In this document: positions 1 through 10,085 of the stretch, in pieces
Layout of the letters: every line of letters begins with the position of its first letter
Numbering within the stretch: the stretch's first letter is position 1
Assembly: GCA_014281115.1 (NCBI GenBank)
Contig: JACONQ010000012.1
Coordinates: 248,001-312,000 of the forward strand
From: Laburnicola sp. R22_1
Taxonomy: Eukaryota; Ascomycota; Dothideomycetes; Pleosporales; Didymosphaeriaceae
Direction: 5' to 3'
DNA: 64,000 bases
Program-made: the position numbers and the translations under genes
Notes under the pieces: generated by a model
What the model saw: only the letters and a program-made list of their open reading frames with translations
What the model was told of the DNA's origin: nothing
Database searches by the model: none

Positions 1-499
1 TCAATTATGACGACGAGAAACTGCGATGGGCCTTGGAAGGGCGACAGATTATCTTGAAGTGAATCATTACTTTTATGCATTGGCGGGTTTGCGTCCTCCG
101 TGGTGTACGTTGACTTGATGAGTTCACTGTGATGATTTTATGGTAGGAGTATATGGCTTACTGACTACATACTATGACAAATCAAATTCAGGCCTTTTAT
201 ACTGACGGTTATACAAATATTTTCCATTTAGACAGGTGAATGGCGTGCAGCCTCTATGGGCAGCGCAGCGTTGCGTTGGTATCATTTACAACATTGCCAT
301 TCTGACCTTAACAAGGCTTGCAGTATAGCGTAATGTTTCATACCATTGTACAAACAAGCAACTTAATAATGTTCATTGTGCGCTGAGTAGACCCATTGTA
401 TTCGTCTTACCGCCCACGCATAAAACCATCCTTCTAATCTCCTCAAAATTCCCAAACCAGAACGAGACAAGCCCACAGCCTAAGAACACACTCACAAAA
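1..499. other. Gene-free flank
   Basis: I found no convincing coding region here. The last part is presumably the promoter and 5' UTR of the small gene starting at 500. A gene whose coding part lies outside the window on the left cannot be excluded. Confidence 0.4.
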
Positions 500-970
500 A
501 TGAATTCCACAGCTAACAGCACGCAGCGCATGCTAACCAGCACCGAGCCACTCACCCCTCGTTCCACCCCAGAAAGCGCCCCACTAACCTCTCTCCACAA
601 GCCACTCACCGACGCCTTCCGCCTCGAAGGCGCAGAGGTGCTTCGTAGCAACCGCATCTTGTTACTAGAACACATGCTCGACAACGCAAAATTCCAGGAC
701 GCCGACGGCACACTGAAACAGAAGTGGATGTACCGCGTCGTGGCCATGGACGTTGATTCCGATGGTAATCTAGCGCCAGGCCACAGTGGTCCGACGGAGC
801 CTCGAGGGAATCGCTGTATGAGCAGCGAGGAGCTCGAGGACCGGAAGGCGATGAAGAGGGCTATGAAGGGTGTGTCGCCTTTGCGGAAGGAACTTGTTTA
901 TTCGGGGAGGAAGGGTTGGATGAGCAGGAGTCAGTGGGGTGAGATGTGGTATTGGAAAAAGGTTTATTAA
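500..970 (+). CDS. Small hypothetical protein, 156 aa
   Basis: A single uninterrupted reading frame starts at ATG 500 and stops at 970. I do not recognise the family. The first 35 residues are rich in Ser, Thr and Pro and look disordered. The middle (about 38-85) has regular hydrophobic spacing, including LLLEHML and a KQKWMYRVVAMDVD stretch, and looks folded. The C-terminal third is basic and carries three Trp. There is no signal peptide and no membrane segment. The GC content matches the neighbouring genes, while the DNA right after the stop becomes sharply AT-rich. It may be a lineage-specific gene next to a decayed repeat. The other strand holds a shadow frame only. Confidence 0.5.
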   Translation: MNSTANSTQRMLTSTEPLTPRSTPESAPLTSLHKPLTDAFRLEGAEVLRSNRILLLEHMLDNAKFQDADGTLKQKWMYRVVAMDVDSDGNLAPGHSGPTEPRGNRCMSSEELEDRKAMKRAMKGVSPLRKELVYSGRKGWMSRSQWGEMWYWKKVY

Positions 971-1390
971 GTAACTAATAGCATTAGAGCCCTCTCTTAT
1001 ATAAAGGGAGTGCTAGACAACAGTTAGCAGCAGCAAAGGGTTTCTACCTTAACTATAGTTTACGCTAATATAACTAAGTTACCATTATAGGAAGCTAATA
1101 AAATTATAAGATACTAAATAGATAAGCGCTTATAAACTACTTTTATATATATTTATATGTGGCGTTAATTTATCTACCTAAGGGTAGGACGACAAAGTCT
1201 TTCATCTCAAATAACATGACAAAAAAAGCAGAGCCCTCTGCTTAGTAATCAAAAAGAGCGTAAAAAAGATATTTATTTATATAGTATCTTATGGAGCTAG
1301 TATATATAAAAAAGGTTATAGCTAGATTTTCTTTTGCTATAATATAGTTACAGAATATAGCTTTATTTACAAAAAAATGTAATTAATAGT
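971..1390. repeat. AT-rich, probably RIP-decayed repeat island
   Basis: Base composition switches abruptly to AT-rich just after the stop at 970 and returns to normal near 1390. TA-rich words dominate. Part of it (1159-1265) is repeated near 22.5 kb with differences that are mostly C/T or G/A transitions. This fits an old transposon copy mutated by repeat-induced point mutation, the fungal process that turns CpA into TpA. No open frame of note survives. Confidence 0.6.
1159..1265. repeat. Dispersed repeat, copy 1
   Basis: About 105 bp matches 22485-22590 in the same orientation, from GTGGCGTTAATTTATC through GAGCGTAAA. I count roughly seven substitutions and one indel, mostly transitions. 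The flanks of the two copies differ, so this is a dispersed element rather than a segmental duplication. The element family is unknown. Confidence 0.8.
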
Positions 1391-1706
1391 GTATTGCACA
1401 TGGCAAGTCCGTGGAGAATTTGGCGTAAAAGGTGAAGTTGAGGTCTTATTTTGTGGTGCACGAGTAGTTGCTACCATGACAATTTAAGATTTCGCCGATT
1501 GAACATGCAACTGAATGGAAGCGTCCAGACAACAGGGCTGAGAAGTTCGGAGTGCTAGGGTGAATGTGCGTGCACGTGAGAGCGTCGGAGGCTAGGCTTT
1601 GTTGAGGACTAGCGTCATTTCTCCAGAATTTCCAGCACCAGCACCGCGCGACAAGCTCAAGCTTCCAGGCATCATCATACACAATCCACAACACTCCACC
1701 TCTACA

Positions 1707-3180
1707 ATGCTGTGCGCAATCTCCGGCGAAGCGCCTCAATCCCCAGTCGCCTCGCGCAAGAGCGGAAATGTCTTCGAGAAACGGCTCATCGAAACACACA
1801 TCGCCGAACACCACACCGACCCTGTCACGGGCGAGGACCTCTCTGTCGAAGACCTCATCGAGCTCAAGTCGCCGCACATCGTAACCCCGCGACCCCCGCA
1901 CCTCACCTCGATACCCTCGCTGCTTAGCGCTTTCCAGAATGAGTGGGATGCGATCGTGCTCGAGACGTTCACGTTGAAGCAGCAGCTGGCGCAGACGAGG
2001 CAGGAGCTTAGCACCGCGCTCTACCAGAACGATGCGGCGACGCGTGTCATTGCGCGACTCACGCGTGAGCGCGACGAGGCGAGAGAGGCGCTGTCGAATG
2101 TCACCATCAGCGGCGGGGGTGCGGCTGGTGGGGATGCGATGCAGGTGGATGGCCAGGCTCTACCAGAGGAGCTTGTCGCCAAGGTAGACGCGACGCAGCA
2201 GCAGTATGTAAATCTCACCACTATGCACATGTTCATCGCTAATTGCACACAGACTGTCCGCAACTCGCCGCAAGCGACCTATTCCCGCCGGCTGGGCTAC
2301 GGGCGACGATGTTTCCACCTTCGACGTGACGGTCTCGAGCGAACCTTTGTACCCCGGCAGCACAGAAGTATCCGTCGATGAGTCTGGCGACCTGGCACTT
2401 TTTGGTGGAGTGGACGGCGTTGCAGGCGTCTACTCGATATCACAGCAGAAGTTGCTCCACGTCTTGAAATGTGGATCAAAGGTCACGGCTACAACATGGT
2501 GGGGCTCGAAAGCCATAGTCGCAACCTCTGCCGGCACAGTCAAGGTATTTGAAGAGGGGGGCGAGATTGCGCAGCTTGGTTCCCATGCTGGAGCTGTTAC
2601 TTCGATCTCTCTTCACCCAAGCGGCGCGATACTGGCCACCGCTGGAGCCGACAAGCGCTTCATGTTTCACGATCTTTCGACTTTCAAGTCTGTTTCGCAG
2701 GTCTACACCGAGGCTGACATCAGTTGCTGCGGCTTCCACGTTGACGGTTTCCTCTTCTTCACGAGTGGCTCAGACGGCCAGATTCGCATCTTCGAGGTGA
2801 AGACGGGCGCGTCTATGGCGGTGTTGGAGACCGGCGGCCCAGTCAGCGCCCTCTCCTTCTCCGAGAACGGAACGTGGTTCGCTGTGGCACAGAAGGATTC
2901 CAGCAGCGTCTCGGTCTGGGATCTACGGAAACAAGCGTCCATCAAGGTGCTTGACGTTGGCAGCCCCGTGGATAGTGTCCGATGGGACTATACAGGTCAA
3001 TTCTTGGCGACGGCTGGATCTGGAAGTGTGTCGGTACAGCAGTACACAAAGTCTTCGAAGAGCTGGTCGGAGCCGCTGCGAAAAGCGGTGCCGGCGAGGG
3101 ATGTTGCGTGGGGAGCGAACGCTTCCTCGCTGGTTGCTCTTACTCCAGAGGGCGGATTGAGTGTTCTTGGTGCATCATGA
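1707..3180 (+). CDS. PRP19: Pre-mRNA-processing factor 19 (E3 ubiquitin ligase)
   Basis: Two exons, 1707-2203 and 2253-3180, are joined over a 49-nt intron (donor GTATGT, acceptor CACACAG) and give 474 aa, the usual family length. Residues 1 to about 70 are the U-box, starting MLCAISGEAP, which recruits an E2. Residues about 70-140 are the helical tetramerisation region, with the family segment QNEWDAIVLETFTLKQQL. The splice rebuilds the conserved KRPIPAGW motif, which confirms the junction. The rest is a seven-bladed WD40 propeller that binds substrates. Prp19 is the scaffold ligase of the NineTeen complex, which activates the spliceosome, and it also acts in DNA damage signalling (Pso4). 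It should be nuclear. ATG 1707 is chosen because the U-box begins at once. Confidence 0.95.
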
Positions 3181-3855
3181 GGGCCTAGGCGGCGGTTATT
3201 AGCAGCAGGTGGTTTGGTAGGGTGGGGCGATCGCATGCTTCTCGAGACGGTAGCCCAAGAGTGTATTTGACGAGGGATTGAATATCAAAGAGCTCTGAAT
3301 GACTCTGACTGTAAGGGATTGGCGGCAACGAAAATGTAATATAGATTACCCTTTCAGGTATTGTGCAGCACCACGTGCAGGCAGGTTCATGTGTTCCTCT
3401 GCCGCATATTATCTATCACGCTTTGTTTGACAATAAGAGCGGGTCTTGGCGTTCACCCTGGTGAGAAGCAAACAAACAAAGCATAGTAGTCAAGGCAGTG
3501 GAGGTGAACAACGCGCTATGTAGCTAGGCATCAGCCAGGTCAGGAACCGGTCCATGTGCCCAGGTGCCCAGGTGAAGGACGAAGGTGTGCGTGCGACCTT
3601 CCGAGATTCGGTGTGCGGCCTCGCCTCAACACTCCACACTGACACCCAGCCGCCCAGACGTTTCTCCTCGCCCAACGTCAACGTCTTCCGCTTTCCTCTC
3701 CACGACTCCGCCCGACACCCGCCGACACCTCGTTCGCACGATACTGTAGAGCATGGAAAGTGAGTTCCCGTTTGGGTACCGCCTTCGAGACAAGGTATGT
3801 GAACGTCCCGGAAGCACCTCTGGGGAGCCGTCGGTGCCCTGTCCAGGCACGTACA
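3181..3855. other. Intergenic, PRP19 to RING gene
   Basis: Holds the 3' UTR of PRP19 and the promoter of the RING gene. An ATG at 3753 is followed at 3760 by a good-looking donor (GTGAGT), and an acceptor ends at 3876. This could be an untranslated or tiny first exon, but a 7-nt coding exon would not be in frame with the RING reading frame. Confidence 0.4.
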
Positions 3856-5075
3856 ATGGCTGACAAACTACTCCAGCGTTCACATAGCCAGATGGACTTA
3901 GATAGCTCCGCGTCACCCACCTGGAGTACGCTCGTCTCTCGCGAACCCTCTCTAAGCGCCCCCCATCCTCGCCACTCGACACACCGCCTGCCGCGCCCCA
4001 ACCAGATGCCTGCAGACGCTCCCCGCCGATTCCAAGGCGACGGCCTCGATTTTCGCAGGCCTGTGGTCTCATCTGCGCAAGTCATCGACCTCACCGACGA
4101 GGATGCGGGGCCGTCTCAAGCGCCAGGTCAAGCGCGCCGAACGACACCTCGACAGCCGCGCCCGCCACGCTTTGGGCGCGAGATCATCGACGTGGAAGAA
4201 GAGGACCCAAGGAGGACGGCAGAGCCCGACATCGAATTTGTGTCGTCCCGCCGAATTGAGCCTACCCGACGGCGAAACCGCACACCCTTTAGCCCGGCCA
4301 ACCGAGACGAGGACGAGGTGGAGTTCGTGAGCGAGGCACCGGTCCCAGAGACACAGAGGCGGAGACATATGGAGTTGCCTCTGATCATCTCCATGCTCGA
4401 TCGCCCCGAACTACGCGGCCGGACGCCGCACCTACGAGAACAGGTCGAGCAGTTGGAGCGACGGAGGCGTGACTTGCAGGCACAACGAATGGCACAAGCG
4501 GTCCGAAGCTTCGAACATAACCGGCTACGAAATGCGAGAATGGAGGCTAGAATCGAACGTATGTTCGCGGATCCGAACAGGTCCAATGCTAGGAACCGAA
4601 ATATTCGCGTGGCCTTTGCTGCACCGGCTCTGAACTTTGGCACCGTCGGCTTCGATATGGGGTTGCGGTTGGACGACGAGTTTGCCCACGAACCAGCGCA
4701 GCCGCCGCCTACATACGATGCGCCCGAGGCAGCGCCCGAGGGCTTCACGAGGAGTCCCCAAGAAGAGGAAGTCTTGATATGCCCGAATTGCGAGGACGAG
4801 CTGTGCATTGGAGATTCAGACCAGAAACGACAAGTTTGGCTTGTCAAGGCCTGTGGACACGTACGTATAGCCTACTGGCATCTGATTCAGTTCATGTATG
4901 CTAACGACTGCAGGTCTATTGCGGCGAGTGCATGGCAAATCGCCACATCAAGAAGAGCGCCAAAGGCAAAGAGAAGCAAGCGCCTGTCCACACGAAGCCG
5001 TTCAAAGAGTGCGTGGTGGACGGCTGCCAGAAGAAGGTTTCGACCAAGAACGCGATGATCCAAGTCTTTCTCTGA
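3856..5075 (+). CDS. RING-finger protein with multiple SIMs, STUbL-like
   Basis: Exons 3856-4860 and 4914-5075 give 388 aa. The 53-nt intron cuts the RING between CGH and VYC, and splicing restores a C3HC4 RING at the C-terminus (about 309-388: CPNC, ACGH, YCGEC, then KEC and DGC). The N-terminal half is disordered and carries four acidic-flanked hydrophobic patches typical of SUMO-interacting motifs: VIDLTDE (about 76), IIDVEEED (about 110), IEFVSS (about 126) and VEFVSE (about 155). A basic coiled coil follows (about 195-255). This layout is that of SUMO-targeted ubiquitin ligases (Slx5/Slx8, Rfp1), which ubiquitinate SUMO-modified proteins in the nucleus. The family assignment is inference. 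The start is uncertain: ATG 3892 is also possible, and a 5' splice upstream cannot be excluded. Confidence 0.8.
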
Positions 5076-5466
5076 TGGCCCCTATGTCTTCCTCTATACG
5101 GTTCACCTGTTCGACAAGTCATCTGCTTCTTTCAATGTTTCCTTCTGGCCGGCAGCATTGTTGCGCGCTGGGCGGATTTTCCACGATACCCAAGTGTATG
5201 CATCTACGAGTTCTCATTCCGGGACGACTTTTTCTCCGCTTTCTTTGTTGATGGCGCTTGTCTGTCCAGGGCGCCTGTTAGCGCTCTGTCTGGTGGGGGT
5301 GTTGACTCGCCTATCTAAATGTTAGAGTGGCATCGTCTTGGGGTACTTCGAATCTGGATTGAATCGAAGGTAGAAGTGCGAAGAGGCTGGATTGGTCTTG
5401 TGAGTATAGATAATATAAGGAATATATTTTGGAATTCCATGGCCAGGCTGAGTGGGGACGTGTGTA
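5076..5466. other. Intergenic, RING gene to transposon
   Basis: 3' flank of the RING gene running up to the TA target site (5465-5466) of the Tc1-type element. I see nothing else. Confidence 0.4.
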
Positions 5467-5546
5467 CGGAGGTGCGTATCAAAAGTCCTTGCCCGCTCGG
5501 CGACAGGGGTATCTCAGCCACAGTCCCGATGCGGAAATTGCTCCGA
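5467..5546. repeat. Left terminal inverted repeat of Tc1-type element
   Basis: The 80 bp starts CGGAGGTGCGTATC right after the TA at 5465-5466. It is the reverse complement of 6904-6983 except for one T/C difference near the inner end. Confidence 0.95.
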
Positions 5547-5558
5547 ATCTGGTCAATT

Positions 5559-6830
5559 CTATCGAACTCTACCCTCCTTATACTCATTGCCCCCTTCTAG
5601 CTCAATAATCTTCTGAATATGAGTAGGAATACGCTCAATCCATGCCTGAATCTTATCCTGAGGTAGCTCCTTCCAGCACTGCTCCCACGCACGTACTGCC
5701 TCTGCTCGATTCTTTGGTGCACCCTTCTTTGTAGTATATCGCTTCATCCATGGCCAACAAGGCTCAATAGCGTTCAAATCAGGTGAGTTACCGCACCAAA
5801 GTAGCTTCTGGACACCCTGCAAGCTATACACGTAGCTCTGCACATAGTGATCGTGGCCAGGTGCCTTGTCCTCTTAAACAACTATTCCTAGTCGCTCAGC
5901 TTAACACTGCTTTGCAAAAGGAATTAACTTTAGGAGTAAGATAGTTAACTAATATCAATACCAGTCAATTCCTGAGCCCGTGCCTCAACTAAGCTTGCCA
6001 TTCTTCTTATTCCACTTCCACTAAGGCTGTCGACCAGGCTTAGTACGTAGATCGAGACGCCGCATACCAGTCTCGAGCTCCCACCGTTCCCTCATAATAG
6101 GCTCTAGCTCTTAATTTAATTCCTCAATTCTTTTAATAGCAGCCTCCTTCTCTTGCTTTATTTCTGGCGTCCAGCAATAACATAGCCCTCGCCTATCATA
6201 TAAAAAGCAGCCCCAAAACATAAATTCAGAATAGCCTTTCCACCTCTCACAGATACAGCTTCGGACAAAGGCTTCATCTGCTCTCCTCCAAACTCTGTAG
6301 CCACCACGCCTGTGTAGAAGGACAACAGATGTTTCATCAGACCAGATAACGTTCTTCCAATCCTCAATTGTCCAGTCTTGATGTTAAAGACACCAATTAA
6401 GTCGATCCTTCTTCATCTTCTTCGTCAACCCAGGCTTCCTCGTTGGTTTGGTCTTCTTGAAGCCTGCTTTCCGGAGAATCCGCCATACTGTCATAGCTGA
6501 TATTTTGAATCCTTCTTGACTAAGTGCACCAGCAACATCAGCACAAGACTTCTCTCGTCCGTAGCGGTCAGTGCGTACAATATTAACGACTATCTCAGAG
6601 GCCTCAGCCTGTTTTGGTGGTCTGCCGGACCGTGGAGCATCTTCAAGGTAGCTATCCCGTATATGTAGTGGCCGCTGGGCTGGGTCAAAGCCGCGTATAA
6701 TTGCTCGACCGTATATCGAATTAATCGTCCGCGTTGGGATTTTAGTTAATTCATTAATCTCGTTGCTTGACTTGCCAGTAGCTTTTAGGCTAACAACAAG
6801 GGCACGAGTAGAGATATCATAGGGAGCCAT
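5559..6830 (-). pseudogene. Broken Tc1-type transposase (DD34E)
   Basis: The coding remnant runs from ATG 6830 downward. Its intact N-terminal part (6830 to 6384, 148 aa) holds the paired helix-turn-helix DNA-binding domain, with GRPPKQ as a linker-like motif. It ends at a TAA that falls inside the conserved segment before the first catalytic Asp (WSDETS). The second Asp is in EDKAPGH near 5865 and the third acidic residue in NSPDLNAIE near 5780. I count 34 residues between the second and third acids, which gives the DD34E class. At least two premature stops fit CAA to TAA changes (CpA to TpA), and more stops lie in the AT-rich middle (about 5880-6130). The protein cannot be made, so the copy is non-autonomous. 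Confidence 0.88.
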
Positions 6831-6903
6831 AATAGAGTAGAATGGTATAGGTGTATAGAGAGCATCTCCGCAAGATAGCTAAGGGCGCAAAGGCCACGTT
6901 GGC

Positions 6904-6983
6904 TCGGAGCAGTTTCCGCATCGGGACTGTGGCTGAGATACCCCTGTCGCCGAGCGGGCAAGGACTTTTGATACGCACCTCCG
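6904..6983. repeat. Right terminal inverted repeat of Tc1-type element
   Basis: Mirror of 5467-5546 (79 of 80 bases by eye), followed by TA at 6984-6985. Confidence 0.95.
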
Positions 6984-7278
6984 TATGTATATACTGAGCA
7001 CGTTTGTTTGAATGATTTCTATTTTGAGATGTAATACGGAGGGTACTTTTCTCCACGGTTGCTTCAAAGAAGTACAGCGACGTCGAACTGCACTGGAGGC
7101 CTACGATGCCCATTTTCCAAGGCTTGCACACCTGTTGAGGCGATGTAATATGAGATCATACGCACGGAGTTAACTCCGACTTGCGGAATTGCCAGGCCCG
7201 CCAAGCCAGGCACATCTCCCGTCCCAAAAATCTCACGCCTCGGCTCAACACACCACCACGACCAACGACAAGCACGCC

Positions 7279-8131
7279 ATGCCGCGCAAACCCCCCAACA
7301 GGGAGCCCACCGCGGCCAACGACGTCAAGAGACAATACCTCATCTGCTACAATGCCATCAGTGCAACGCTGTGGTTTGGCGTGCTGGCCCGCGTGGTCGT
7401 GGTTGCGTCCGCGGAGGGCGTGGACAATGGAAAGGTGTGGGAGGAGACGGAGAGGTTTTGTCGGTTGACGCAGAGTGCGGCTGTGTTGGAGGTGGGGCAT
7501 AGTCTTTGTGGTATGCGTGTTCCACCCGCATTCTATTCCCCAATGCGTGAAAGCAATGTCAAGGACAGGAAAATGAACGCTGAAGCTGACGCATATCTGT
7601 AGGACTCGTCCGCGCACCGCTCCTCACGACTATGATGCAAGTCGCAAGCCGCTTGCTCCTCGTGTGGGGGATAAGTTATAATTTCCCGGCGACGACGAAG
7701 GACAGTCCAGCGTATAGTAGTATGCTGCTTGCGTGGGGGGTTACGGAGGTGGTGCGGTATTCGTATTTTGTGTTTGTGTTGGGGGGGAGGGGGGTGCCGG
7801 GGTTGTGGACGTGGTTGAGGTACGTTGTTCTTCCTTCCTCCCTTCTTTGTCCTCCCTTCTGTTGAGTCGAGTAGAGAGAGAGAGTGTGTGTGTGTGTGTG
7901 TACTACAAACTAACAGCCGTTGGCAGGTACAACACATTCCTCGTCCTGTATCCGATCGGGGTCGCGAGCGAAACGTGGCTTATTTACCGCGCTATTCCGG
8001 CTGCGTCGAAGATGAATGAGGGGTACGGGTATGCGTTGTATGCGGTGTTGGCGACGTATGTGCCCGGGTTTTGGATGCTGTTTACGTATATGTTGGCGCA
8101 GCGGAGGAGGATTATGCGGGCGAAGGAGTAG
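7279..8131 (+). CDS. PHS1: Very-long-chain 3-hydroxyacyl-CoA dehydratase
   Basis: Exons 7279-7510, 7603-7819 and 7927-8131 give 217 aa, the same length as yeast Phs1. The protein is an ER polytopic membrane enzyme with about six hydrophobic segments. The family's catalytic pair is visible in LYPIGVASE (Tyr and Glu seven residues apart, as in yeast Tyr149/Glu156). It removes water from 3-hydroxyacyl-CoA in the third step of the very-long-chain fatty acid elongation cycle that feeds ceramide synthesis. The second intron (7820-7926) contains a GA/GT microsatellite. ATG 7279 is chosen because MPRKPPN precedes the first conserved helix. Upstream in-frame codons exist but add a low-complexity leader. 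Confidence 0.93.
7873..7901. repeat. (GA)n(GT)n microsatellite in PHS1 intron 2
   Basis: About 12 bases of GA repeat run directly into about 17 bases of GT repeat, wholly inside the intron. Confidence 0.85.
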
Positions 8132-8989
8132 GGGGGAGGGGAGGCGGAGAAATTTTGCGGGAAGGGGGAGGGAATGGTTTGGTGGGAGGGACGGGGGTTA
8201 TAGACTTGGAATTGCAATGATGTGGAGACATGGGGTGTTTGTGGTTATATGCATGCATTGTATTACTTAGCCTGGGTGGACGCGGTGTCTAGAAGCTTGA
8301 CGATTTGGGCGGGTAATTGTAATTCTATGAGAAAATGCATTCACTGTATCAAAGTATTGAAATTCTATGAGCGACTGCATTCACTGTATCAAAACGTACT
8401 TTTCCAGGCCAGCGAGCGAAGACGTTAGAACAGAGGAGTCTGCGTTTGGCTTTTGCCTGAATGGAGCTCCAGTTGGTTAAAGGTGTGGACGAGTGACCCA
8501 AATGAGACCCTTTCTATACTTAGGTTGTGTCTTTAAGAGTTCGGTATATTAATTGGGATTAAAACTTGATTCAAAGCTGTCTGATACGCCTCGTCTGTGT
8601 CGATTGGTGAGCACAAGGACGTCGAACGAACCTTGGTTGTGCTTTCAAGTCTCATAATCTGTAAAAGGTAGTTGACTATAGACGGATATGAATAAATAAA
8701 TGGACGTTGAATAGTACAAGTTCTGGTACGAATATAGATACCGTCAAGTTGTGCATGGGGGTTTTTCTAGTCAGATAGCTATGAGATCGTAACACCAACG
8801 GCGCGGGGTGTATGGGTGCCATCCTATCCGATCTTGTCTAAACCACGGTGGCTCAGCTCTTGCGGCACCCATAGCGCAATCCGTCCTCCGTCATACCTCT
8901 TCACTAGTCGTGTGCTTCGTCTTCAAGCTATACATACAATACCTCTCCCCTCACCATCCAAAACCCTTCCCCCCCCCCTTTCACTCACC
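8132..8989. other. Intergenic between convergent genes, with 40-bp tandem repeat
   Basis: No gene is evident. It contains a direct tandem duplication with a 40-bp period: 8321-8360 and 8361-8394 share AATTCTATGAG and TGCATTCACTGTATCAAA with a few changes between them. Confidence 0.6.
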
Positions 8990-9817
8990 TCACACATTCC
9001 TCTCCCCCACATCCAATGCGACCAAAAACCGACTCACGCAATTATACGCCGCCACCGTAGCCGTCACCTCGACGACTTGGCTCTCACTAAAACACCTTTT
9101 CAGCCGCGCAAACACCTCTTCTGAGACGTGCACATCGCGCGTCATGGCATCCGCATACACAAATACGACTGCATGCTGCTCGTCAAACATGCTCTCAACT
9201 GCGGCCGCATCGCGCGGACTGGTGTGGAGGACGGCATCGACGTGCCTCTGTGTCATGCCTGGTGAGGCGAGGAGGAGCGGCGCGTGGTGCGCCCATTCGT
9301 ACCTGCATGGTGGGACGGGGTGAGTTAGTGGATACATACTCGAGTGAGGCGGTGGTGGTGATGGTGATGGTGATGGGGAGGATGTATCGTATCATGTCTG
9401 AGCTAGGCGGGGCAAAAGAAGGGCTTCTTTTTTTTTTTCTTTTCTTTTCTTTGATTGCTAGACTCGACGCCAAACCTGAGGTAGGCTGAGAACATGGATA
9501 TTTTACATACACCATGCGCTGTTTGCCACGGCGACACGGCAGATGGCTAGTTCGCGGATAGAAGGCGAGAGTGTGGTTTGCGTGCGGATCGCGCCGAGGA
9601 AAGCGTTCCTGCCGTCGTTCTTTCAATGGAGGGATTTACGGGGAATTGGGATAAAGGGGCGTGCATACCATCCGTCTGCGATGGCGGGCGCGTGGAGTAG
9701 TGTGCGGTCGAGGTCGAGGAGGCCGACGGAACCGCGTCGGGTGCGGACGCGGGTGACGATGGCTTGGTCTTCGGGGTTGGGGAATGTGGGGGATTGGGGG
9801 ATGTAGGGGAGACGCAT
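8990..9817 (-). CDS. Carboxymuconolactone decarboxylase-family protein
   Basis: Exons on the minus strand are 9669-9817, 9513-9608 and 8990-9302, giving 185 aa. The family core is seen in SIRELAICRVAVANSAWYEWAHH, split here as SIRELAICRVAVANSAW and YEWAHH around intron 2, followed by FDEQHAVVFVYADAM and the C-terminal helix ending VALDVGERNV. The AhpD-type CxxC redox pair is absent, so peroxidase-partner activity is unlikely. Related fungal proteins are small helical enzymes of unclear substrate, and I do not assign one. Intron 2 is long for this window (210 nt) and carries GGT/GAT repeats and a T-rich tract. The gene is divergent from the BMT6-like gene, with 268 bp between the start codons. 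Confidence 0.85.
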
Positions 9818-10085
9818 TTTTAGGAGTGATGTTGGGATTGAGATTAAGACTAGGGAAAAGGAGGGGGGAATAGGTTGACTATGAATGAATGAATGAATTC
9901 ATCTTGTAGGAGAGTGTCGGAAAGCTTCGGAAATGTTTCCGAGACTTTTATGTAGATCTCGCTTAGAACTTTCACAGTGTTCCCGTAGGCTAGTAGCTAG
10001 TCCTAGCAATTCGAGCCAACCTCTTAACCTCTACTCACACAACAGCGTCCCATCAAACCTGCCCACATTATCAAAGCAAACTCCA

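Larger units (their letters stand above)
5467..6983. mobile_element. Degenerate Tc1/mariner transposon, 1517 bp
   Basis: The element is bounded by 80-bp terminal inverted repeats (5467-5546 and 6904-6983) that differ at one base. It is flanked by TA on both sides (5465-5466 and 6984-6985), the target-site duplication of Tc1/mariner elements. Inside is a minus-strand transposase remnant with DD34E signature parts. The inner part, about 5870-6150, is AT-rich with several in-frame TAA/TAG codons, as expected after RIP. The near-perfect inverted repeats suggest the insertion is not very old, or that RIP hit mainly the interior. It separates the RING gene from PHS1 and interrupts neither. Confidence 0.92.

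Noticed and set aside
3753..3876. Tiny coding first exon (ATG 3753, donor 3760) for the RING gene
   Set aside because: A 7-nt exon joined to the acceptor at 3876 gives the wrong frame. ATG 3856 is in frame without splicing.
9933..10085. N-terminal extension of the BMT6-like protein as a mitochondrial presequence
   Set aside because: The frame is open from ATG 9933, but the family is nucleolar and normally starts near the MAPPRPRW segment at 10086.
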